From a virus, in the IMG/VR virus record IMGVR_UViG_3300042458_001409, positions 1 to 34,881 of that record: a stretch of 34,881 nucleotides of DNA; one strand, given 5' to 3'. The first letter of the stretch is position 1. Each line of letters begins with the position of its first letter. This document shows, in pieces, positions 8,592-15,318 of this stretch. The position numbers and the translations under genes were made by a program. Below the pieces are notes generated by a model. That model was given only the letters and a program-made list of their open reading frames with translations, did no database searches and was not told where the DNA came from.

Positions 8592-9791
8592 TCAATTGAT
8601 TATGAAATCTTTTCTATTTATCCAATTATCTGTATTATTGTAAACCCAATAAACCCATTTGTATGGTATCTCTAAGGTTTTAAATTGTATTTTTAATTTT
8701 TCTTGGTATTCTAATAAATCTTTTCTATATAACACGTCACCATTTTCATTTTCAATAGCGATGTAAATGAATTTAAAGTCTTCCGTGTATGGAATGTCAA
8801 ATTCATATTCATATTCTTTTTCGTCTTTTAGGTACCACTCGCTGTAATCATTAATGGGGGGCTCAATACCTTTTAATGTTTTCGGGTGTAGTTTTTTATA
8901 TTTAAAGTTTATTCCAGCATAATCTTCATACTCTTTATGTGTTCTTACACTTCCTAAACCATATTCACCTAAATCAATATTGTTATCCTCTTCTTGTAAC
9001 ATATGTCTGAGTCTTTTTTTTGCCTCGTTGTCCATTTCTGACCATTGTTTTTCAACAACACCAGATTTTTTGTTATCTTCATTAAAATCGGTCCAATGTT
9101 TTGTTTTACCCTCTCTTGTATATTCGTGCCAAATAATTGTTTTATGTGGGTGAAAAAAATCATAACCTAAAGTGTATGATCTAATTGCTAAACTAATCTC
9201 ATCGCCAGCAAAGTATAAATTAGGATCATACTTATATTCTTCACAGTGTTTTCCTATTGTAAAAAAATAACCACCCGCAACAAATCTAGACCTAATCGGT
9301 TTTTTTAAATCTTGCCAATTCTCGATTGGGGTTGGAAAAAACATTATAGTTCCGCTTGGTGTGAAATTATTCGCAACCATTTTATATGGTTCAACATTTA
9401 GTAATTGATTATCACTTGGTCTATACATACCAGGGTATGAAGAAATTATTGGTTTTTCTGAGTCAACCATATTCATCATTTCAATCAATTCTACATCCCA
9501 TTGTTTTTCAAAACGCATATGTGAATCTAATTGCATAGTGTATTCTTCACCATCCCATAGTTTTTGAATTTCACTACGAGCCCAACAAAGACCTTTACTC
9601 CAACTCCAATGGTAATCTAATATTTTAAATCTTGGGTCATTTGCAAATTCCTCCATTGATTCGGTATCATCATGTTGCCAACAAATTCCAAATGTTATAT
9701 TTTCGGGGTATTTTGCTTTATTAATACAATCTCTAATGGTTGGTAATAGTTCGGGATCTCTGTATGACGCTATTTGTACAAAAATTTTCAT
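8592..9791 (-). CDS. GT60-like polypeptide N-acetylglucosaminyltransferase
   Basis: This 399-residue protein starts MKIFVQIASYRDPELLPTIR, the opening strand of the 'GlcNAc' glycosyltransferase family (GT60, relatives of the Dictyostelium Skp1 hydroxyproline GlcNAc-transferase). Family landmarks are FGICWQHDD at residues 34-42, WSWSKGLCWAR, the DxH-type metal and donor motif D89-S90-H91 (MQLDSHMRF), and a later FFHPHKTIIWHEY segment. The fold is GT-A, with no signal peptide or membrane helix, so it should act in the host cytoplasm while virions assemble. Known members glycosylate Ser/Thr or hydroxyproline in proteins. It lies directly between the Thr-rich long fibre and the Thr-Pro linker protein, which points to virion fibre glycosylation. 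The donor sugar and target are inferred; host glycan or DNA modification is possible but less suited to this family. Confidence 0.82.
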   Translation of the reverse strand: MKIFVQIASYRDPELLPTIRDCINKAKYPENITFGICWQHDDTESMEEFANDPRFKILDYHWSWSKGLCWARSEIQKLWDGEEYTMQLDSHMRFEKQWDVELIEMMNMVDSEKPIISSYPGMYRPSDNQLLNVEPYKMVANNFTPSGTIMFFPTPIENWQDLKKPIRSRFVAGGYFFTIGKHCEEYKYDPNLYFAGDEISLAIRSYTLGYDFFHPHKTIIWHEYTREGKTKHWTDFNEDNKKSGVVEKQWSEMDNEAKKRLRHMLQEEDNNIDLGEYGLGSVRTHKEYEDYAGINFKYKKLHPKTLKGIEPPINDYSEWYLKDEKEYEYEFDIPYTEDFKFIYIAIENENGDVLYRKDLLEYQEKLKIQFKTLEIPYKWVYWVYNNTDNWINRKDFIIN

Positions 9792-9807
9792 AGACTAAAA
9801 ATAGTCT
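9792..9807 (-). promoter_or_regulatory. Hairpin abutting the glycosyltransferase start
   Basis: AGACTATTTTTAGTCT is a perfect 6-bp stem with a TTTT loop whose last base touches the ATG at 9791. It could limit ribosome access or, read as DNA, include a flavobacterial -7-like TATTTTTA. It is short and AT-rich, so chance is possible. Confidence 0.35.
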
Positions 9808-9831
9808 CTTATGGTCTTTTGTAAACAAAAT

Positions 9832-12800
9832 TTAAGATTCTAAATTAGTAACCCTTAGTTTTAAATTTGTAATTTCCACTTTTAGATCTTCTATCATTTG
9901 TTGTTGTTCTTTAATAGCTTCAACTAAAACTGAAGTTATTTCAGAATACTTAACAGTTTTATAATCTTTACTACCGCTTAAGATTACCGCCTCAGGTAAA
10001 TAAGTTTCCACTTCTTGTGCAATAAAACCAAATTGTCTTGAACTATCACCTGATTGGAAGTCTTCATTATCTTTCCAATTATAGTAAACTCCACGTAAAT
10101 TATTAACTATATTTAATGCATTTGGTATTTGCTCAACGTTTTGTTTTAATCTTTCATCTGATACTACCACAGCCAAAATACCGGTTGTTGCATCTCTACT
10201 TAATGCCGCTCCCGTGCCAATAACAGTACCAACACTTGTAGTACCGGTTACCTTTAAATTACCTCTAACTAAAACTCCAAATCCACCGTCTACTTCCGTT
10301 CTACCACTGTGAAAAATGGATACTTCATCTGATTTTTGTAATCCACCAAATAATGTCTCACCTGAAGTCACATTATTTAAAATAAAGTGTTGACTACCAG
10401 CAGATCCACCATTGTTAGCAAGCCAAGTACCATATGTCGCATATTGAGTAAACTCTATATTTCTATTTCGACTCGACCCATCGAATATTTTAAGTTGTGC
10501 CGCATTACTAGCAATAATAAATGTCATTCCACTAAGACCTAAAGCAAGGGTAGGGCTATTACTAATGGTAGGTAAGTTAAGAGTAAACCCTGTTGTGAAT
10601 TGTAAATATAAACCCGTATTACTTGGTGATGCTGATGTGTCTGTTCTATATGACACATTAAATGAGTTTGACGCCGATTTATCAACACCCATCGAATATG
10701 TTGGTGTTCCTGCGGATGTAGCAACAAACCTAATATACGGGTCGTTTAAAGTATTGCCCGTGTCACTTATAATTAGATTTGGGTTTGTACTATTTTTTTT
10801 CAGGTCTAAGGTAGTTCCGTCAAAATTAAAAGTACTACCAGTAACAGTTAAGTTACCATTAATTGTTGTCGTTGTTGCCGTTAATGTTTTTAGATTAGTA
10901 CTACCAGTAACTGTTAAATTACCATTAATTGTTAACCCTGTAACCGTATTAAATAAAACCGTGTATGTGCCACCTGTATTATTTCTATGTGTAAAAGTGT
11001 TGTTAGAATAAGTAGCACCTGTTATACGAATATCCGTTGGTAGATTTTGGTATGTTGTAGCGGATATTGTTGTTGCAGTTAACCCTCGTAAAGAAGTATT
11101 ACCTGTAACAGATAACTGACCGTTTACCGTCAAACCCGTAACCGTGTTAAATAAAACGGTGTACGTTCCTCCGGTGTTATTTCTATGTGTGAAAGTGTTG
11201 TTAGAATATGTTGCTCCTGTTATACGGATATCTAATGGTAGGTTTTGATATGTGGTAGCAGAAATTGTATTCGCGGTTAATCCATTTGTAAAATTTGTCG
11301 CCCCATTAACTGTTCCTCCGGTAAAAGTTCCTCCACCTGTTGTACCTGTAACGACATTCCCACTAGAATCCAACCCTAAATTAATTAAAGGTGTTCCAGC
11401 CCCAATTGTACCAATGTTTAATGTTCCTGTAATATTTGTATTACCACTAACTGTTAATTTTTCTGTCGGTGTGTTTGTAGATATACCTACCCTGTTATTT
11501 GTACCATCAACAAAAAATATATTTTGATTATTATCCGTTTCTACTCTAAAATTATTAGGGGTTAAAGAAATAAGGGTTGTATTTACACCATTTGTTGTTG
11601 AACCTGATATTTGATTATTGTTTAATTTCCATTTAGTTACTTCACTACTACCTGAAACGATTATACTAGATATTTGATCATCCTTTTGATTTACACTTGA
11701 ATAGTCTGTATTTGTTGAATTACCAACATAATCATTTATAACACCAAGTTGTCTTGTCGTTCTACTAAAATTATTTAAAGCGGGGTCTCCAACAATTTCA
11801 AACATCACGTTATTACTTACATCAAGTTGAATTGTAGCATAATATCCATCATCATTATTTGTAGCGTTTAATGTTATAAATTCTTTATCTAAACTTATTT
11901 CAGTTGTTTTATCTATATTATCCGTAGCATATTGGTACATCGTCGCACCGGTTTTAAATTGTATTCCGATAGTATTACCGGTATTGATAATACTATCCAT
12001 ATCATTTAAAACGATATCTTCACCTAAAGTTTGATTACCTTCAATTAGAACTTGGTTCAGTGTTGGTACGGATATGTTTAAATATGTTGTAGCACTTATT
12101 GTATTTGCCGTTAACCCGTTAGTGAAGGTTGTTGACCCACTTACAGTCCCCCCACTTAAAGGTAAATAATCCCCACTTACTGATGAGGTAGTACCTGTAG
12201 TGAATCCTGTTACGTTAAAAGTTCCTCCTGTGTTGTTCGTAAATGTTGTTGTACCTGCAGAATACGTTCCACCAGTCACCCTTATGTCTAATGGTAAGTT
12301 TAAATATGTTGTTGCAGATATAGTATTAGATGAAACCAATCCTGTTGACGTTAATCCTGTGACAGTATTGAATAATACATCAAAAGTACCTCCCGTTGAA
12401 TTTGTAAACGTAAAGGTGTTATTGTTGTATGTTGATCCCGTAACTTCAACATCTGTGTATCCAACTAAAAACCCTGAAACATCAAATGTTCCTCCAGTGT
12501 TATTAGTAAACGTACCGACACCTGTTAATGAGTTATACGTTCCTCCTGTTATTGTATTATCTGAAGCTAAAACACCTAAATTATCAGTAAATGTAACACC
12601 ATCGTTTCTTCCTAACGTTAAATTATAATTTAATGTATTGAATGTTAGTCCTGTAACATATGTATCTCCGGTAATTTTTACTCCATTTACAAATAAAGTA
12701 CTAGCGGACATTGTGTTTGCAGTTAACCCATTTGTGAAGTTTGTTGCTCCACTTACGGTCCCACCACTTAAAGGTAAATACTCCCCACTTACTGATGATG

Positions 12801-14706
12801 TTGATCCGGTAGTAAAACCCGTTACGTTAAATGTGCCTCCCGTGTTGTTAGTAAATGTTGTTGTACCTGCAGAATACGTTCCACCAGTCACTCTTATGTC
12901 TAATGGTAAGTTTAAATATGTTGTTGCGGATATTGTTGTTGCGGTTAATCCGCTTTGGAAAATGGTTCCTCCTGTTACTGTCCCACCACTTAATGGTAAA
13001 AAATTACCACTTACGGTTGATGTTGATCCTGTGGTTAATCCGGTTACATTAAAAGTCCCACCGGTGTTGTTAGTGAATGAGATAGTTCCGGCGGAGTATG
13101 TTCCACCTGTAACTCTAATATCTGTTGGTAAATTCTGATATGTTGTTGCTGATATTGTGTTTGCACTTAACCCATTTGTAAAGTTAGTTGTGCCACTTAC
13201 AGTTCCACCAGTAAAGGTACTTGAAGGTAAATTTTGATATGTGGTTGCGGATATTGTTGACGCTGTAACACCATTTAAATTAATATTATTGTCCAAGTTT
13301 AAAACAACTGTTGAGGCTCCAGATATAAAAGAACCGATGTTTGTACCACCTGATATAGTTAAAGTGGCGTTAGGGTTAGGGGCGATAATCGTCGTCGATC
13401 CATCACCTTTAATTGTTGTCCATGCGTTAGTAGGTGGAGACGAGGCTAATCCCTCAACTAATTGTATCATATCAAAATAGTACCTAGCGTTCGGACTATT
13501 AAATGAAACATCTAAAACTTGAACGTTTGTGTTAGTTAAGTAAAATCTCCATAAAGGTATTGATATTAACTGCCAAGAGGACGTATTCGTACTACTATAT
13601 TGAACATACCCCGAAGAACCAGCAGCATTCATATAAACATAATTACCGTTCTGTGTGTTTCCAGTGGTTCTAAAACCCAACCGTATTTGACTTGATGTTG
13701 TGTTTGCTGATAAATTTCTTATCGCAAACTGTAATGTTGCGAATTGGTTTGTGTCTACCGTTGTTGATCCTGTCAATCTGAACGACGTAGTAAATGTTCC
13801 GGTAACCCCACTAACTCTAATAGCTGTTAAACCACTATATGTTTGGTCAGTTGATGATCCACTTATTCTTGTTGGTTGTAAACCAACTGCACCAAATGAC
13901 CATTCAGTTGGTGGCCCCACATTTTCGTTATATAATAATAATAAATCTATATCTGGTGTCGTACCATTTGCAGGTATTGATACAAACGTCACTTCAACTT
14001 GAGTTTCTTCGTCAATATCAGGTTTTTCTGGATTTGCGGACGGAGTACCCCCCACTACCGAAGTATTTCCACTCACATCAGCAACAATAACATCGATTCT
14101 ATTAAAAACAGGATCACCACTACTCAAAACAAGTGTGGTTGGTAGTGGTATGTCGTATATTGTACCACCAATAATGTATTCCAAAGCACTCGTTTCGAAA
14201 GTTAATCCACTAACATACGAGACACCTCCACTTATTAATCGATTACCTTGTACAACTAAAGACCACAAATCTAAATTTTGTTCATTAATTCCGACCTCAA
14301 TAGTGTTAGAAAATAATGTGGTAGTTATCTTTTCTAAAGTGTCTCCCGTGATAGAATTTATTTTTATATCCCTATCAATTACACTATCAAATATTGTAAC
14401 ACCCGTACCAACACTAGTTGCTCCTGTAATTGTCGTTGTGTCACCTGTAGTTAATCCGGTTACATCAAAAGTTCCGCCGCTACTGTTTATAAATGTTATT
14501 GTACCAGCAGAATAGGTTCCTCCTGTAACAAAAGTATCTGACGTACCACTAAATAATCCGGCAAGTTGTCCAAGTTCGGCCTTATATGATGATCCCGCAA
14601 TATTTTGAGATGGGTCACCAGTATAAACAATATGTATGAGTGTCGTCGGCGTTATTGCCGATGATTGGGCTAAAGACCTGTCTGTTAATAATTGATATGT
14701 TGGCAT
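9832..14706 (-). CDS. Long repetitive tail fibre with S74 self-cleaving chaperone end, 1624 aa
   Basis: Residues 12-50 (SLAQSSAITPTTLIHIVYTG, then DPSQNIAGSSYKAEL) form the adapter shared with the 173-residue short fibre. The long middle is made of alternating units of the type TGGTYSAGTITFxNxxGGTF and LTANTISATTYQNLPTDIR, separated by GGTVSGxTNFTNG, as in trimeric beta-helical shafts. The C-terminal 109 residues are an endosialidase-type intramolecular chaperone (Peptidase_S74). They begin at S1516 in SDERLK, the Ser/Lys autocleavage site, continue with YYNWKD and FGFIAQEVETYLPEAV, and end in a coiled coil. In known fibres this domain drives trimerisation and then cleaves itself off just before that Ser. 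The fibre is very rich in Thr, Ser and Asn, a plausible substrate for the next gene. No lyase or sialidase motif was recognised in the shaft, so it is more likely a receptor binder than a depolymerase. Confidence 0.9.
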   Translation of the reverse strand: MPTYQLLTDRSLAQSSAITPTTLIHIVYTGDPSQNIAGSSYKAELGQLAGLFSGTSDTFVTGGTYSAGTITFINSSGGTFDVTGLTTGDTTTITGATSVGTGVTIFDSVIDRDIKINSITGDTLEKITTTLFSNTIEVGINEQNLDLWSLVVQGNRLISGGVSYVSGLTFETSALEYIIGGTIYDIPLPTTLVLSSGDPVFNRIDVIVADVSGNTSVVGGTPSANPEKPDIDEETQVEVTFVSIPANGTTPDIDLLLLYNENVGPPTEWSFGAVGLQPTRISGSSTDQTYSGLTAIRVSGVTGTFTTSFRLTGSTTVDTNQFATLQFAIRNLSANTTSSQIRLGFRTTGNTQNGNYVYMNAAGSSGYVQYSSTNTSSWQLISIPLWRFYLTNTNVQVLDVSFNSPNARYYFDMIQLVEGLASSPPTNAWTTIKGDGSTTIIAPNPNATLTISGGTNIGSFISGASTVVLNLDNNINLNGVTASTISATTYQNLPSSTFTGGTVSGTTNFTNGLSANTISATTYQNLPTDIRVTGGTYSAGTISFTNNTGGTFNVTGLTTGSTSTVSGNFLPLSGGTVTGGTIFQSGLTATTISATTYLNLPLDIRVTGGTYSAGTTTFTNNTGGTFNVTGFTTGSTSSVSGEYLPLSGGTVSGATNFTNGLTANTMSASTLFVNGVKITGDTYVTGLTFNTLNYNLTLGRNDGVTFTDNLGVLASDNTITGGTYNSLTGVGTFTNNTGGTFDVSGFLVGYTDVEVTGSTYNNNTFTFTNSTGGTFDVLFNTVTGLTSTGLVSSNTISATTYLNLPLDIRVTGGTYSAGTTTFTNNTGGTFNVTGFTTGTTSSVSGDYLPLSGGTVSGSTTFTNGLTANTISATTYLNISVPTLNQVLIEGNQTLGEDIVLNDMDSIINTGNTIGIQFKTGATMYQYATDNIDKTTEISLDKEFITLNATNNDDGYYATIQLDVSNNVMFEIVGDPALNNFSRTTRQLGVINDYVGNSTNTDYSSVNQKDDQISSIIVSGSSEVTKWKLNNNQISGSTTNGVNTTLISLTPNNFRVETDNNQNIFFVDGTNNRVGISTNTPTEKLTVSGNTNITGTLNIGTIGAGTPLINLGLDSSGNVVTGTTGGGTFTGGTVNGATNFTNGLTANTISATTYQNLPLDIRITGATYSNNTFTHRNNTGGTYTVLFNTVTGLTVNGQLSVTGNTSLRGLTATTISATTYQNLPTDIRITGATYSNNTFTHRNNTGGTYTVLFNTVTGLTINGNLTVTGSTNLKTLTATTTTINGNLTVTGSTFNFDGTTLDLKKNSTNPNLIISDTGNTLNDPYIRFVATSAGTPTYSMGVDKSASNSFNVSYRTDTSASPSNTGLYLQFTTGFTLNLPTISNSPTLALGLSGMTFIIASNAAQLKIFDGSSRNRNIEFTQYATYGTWLANNGGSAGSQHFILNNVTSGETLFGGLQKSDEVSIFHSGRTEVDGGFGVLVRGNLKVTGTTSVGTVIGTGAALSRDATTGILAVVVSDERLKQNVEQIPNALNIVNNLRGVYYNWKDNEDFQSGDSSRQFGFIAQEVETYLPEAVILSGSKDYKTVKYSEITSVLVEAIKEQQQMIEDLKVEITNLKLRVTNLES
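10921..11270 (-). repeat. Direct repeat pair in the long-fibre gene (about 150 bp each)
   Basis: 10921-11070 and 11121-11270 are near copies. Both encode TYQNLP, then DIRITGATYSNNTFTHRNNT, then GGTYTVLFNTVTGL. Differences are mostly at third codon positions. Confidence 0.8.
12110..13140 (-). repeat. Tandem shaft repeats in the long-fibre gene (about 200 bp units)
   Basis: Units near 12110-12320, 12720-12930 and 12940-13140 are highly alike. Each encodes GGTVSG-x-TNFTNGLTANT or a close form, then ISATTYLNLP, then VTGGTYSAGTTTFTNNTGGT. Stretches of about 60 bp are almost identical (for example 12235-12295 and 12850-12905). Confidence 0.8.
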
Positions 14707-14716
14707 AGTTTATTTA

Positions 14717-14723
14717 ATAAATA
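14717..14723 (-). promoter_or_regulatory. TATTTAT upstream element, long fibre
   Basis: Sense-strand TATTTAT lies 10 nt before the ATG at 14706. Confidence 0.35.
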
Positions 14724-14727
14724 TTAT

Positions 14728-15015
14728 TTATTGGAAAATATAACCAAACCCGTCCATAAAATTAAAGTATATATCATTTTGGAACGCCTTTTGACCCGCA
14801 CAATCAATAACTGTCGAGTAAACACATCCATTTGTATCAATAATTCTTAAATAAAGGTAATTTTCGTTTGGAAAATAACTTTCCGTATTAATAACAACCG
14901 TTGCAGGTATGTTTGTTAATCCTGAAACGTAGAAACAACCCGTATTTGTTGGATCACATAAAAAAATGTCGTATGGTTCTAACCCTCCTGTGTCTCCTGT
15001 TATATTAACTATCAT
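14728..15015 (-). CDS. Single-domain SprB-like mini-adhesin, copy 2 (95 aa)
   Basis: This is a paralogue of the proteins at 6624-6908 and 15031-15318. It opens with a strand MIVNITGDTGGLEPYDIFLC, has D-x-x-x-x-G-C-F-Y-V, a central L-x-[IL]-[RK]-[IS]-I-D-[TS]-x-G-C segment (YLRIIDTNGCVYS), a second Cys pair and an aromatic acidic end (YFNFMDGFGYIFQ). The Cys positions suit two disulfides or a metal site in an Ig-like fold. It sits between copy 1 and the long fibre, 21 nt before that fibre's start, so it may be a fibre accessory. Function is unknown beyond that. Confidence 0.65.
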   Translation of the reverse strand: MIVNITGDTGGLEPYDIFLCDPTNTGCFYVSGLTNIPATVVINTESYFPNENYLYLRIIDTNGCVYSTVIDCAGQKAFQNDIYFNFMDGFGYIFQ

Positions 15016-15019
15016 ATAG

Positions 15020-15026
15020 ATAAATA
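15020..15026 (-). promoter_or_regulatory. TATTTAT upstream element, mini-adhesin 2
   Basis: Sense-strand TATTTAT lies 4 nt before the ATG at 15015, the shortest spacing in the set. Confidence 0.35.
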
Positions 15027-15030
15027 CTTT

Positions 15031-15318
15031 TTATTCAAAAACTAAAGTGTCACCATCTTCTGTGGTTAAAGAATCTCCAAGTTCTGTTAAAATTAAGAAA
15101 GTCTCAACGTCACAAGATATTATTTTAAAGAACGTACACCCGCCACTATCAATAGATTTTATCATAATGGTTGTTGCCGTTTGTAATAATGCCGGTAATA
15201 TATAAACACCAGGAGCAATCCCTAAAAATGAACAATTGTTCCCATATTCGTCACAAGCGTAGAAACTAATCGGTGCGGTACCACCTGAAACGCCTGTTAT
15301 GTCTATTGAATATGCCAT
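15031..15318 (-). CDS. Single-domain SprB-like mini-adhesin, copy 1 (95 aa)
   Basis: The frame is open from 15348, but the ATG at 15318 is chosen. It overlaps the adhesin stop in a TAATG, gives the same length as the paralogues, and starts MAYSIDITGVSGGTAPISFY just as they do. Shared features are G-G-T-A-P-[IY]-x-[FVI]-x-x-C near the start, a C-x-F/Y-[LV] strand, MIKSIDSGGCTFF, and an acidic end (ELGDSLTTEDGDTLVFE). The protein reads as one SprB-type repeat plus a conserved tail. Tight coupling to the large adhesin suggests it acts with it, for example as a tip cap or chaperone; this is inference. Confidence 0.65.
   Translation of the reverse strand: MAYSIDITGVSGGTAPISFYACDEYGNNCSFLGIAPGVYILPALLQTATTIMIKSIDSGGCTFFKIISCDVETFLILTELGDSLTTEDGDTLVFE

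Noticed and set aside
8581-8598. Terminator at the end of the glycosyltransferase gene
   Set aside because: The AATTG/CAATT stem is only 5 bp, all but two pairs are A-T, and no T run follows on the minus strand.
9817-9830. Intrinsic terminator after the long fibre
   Set aside because: TTTTGTTTACAAAA has a weak stem and a 2-nt loop, and it is not followed by a T tract. It is kept only as part of the glycosyltransferase upstream finding.
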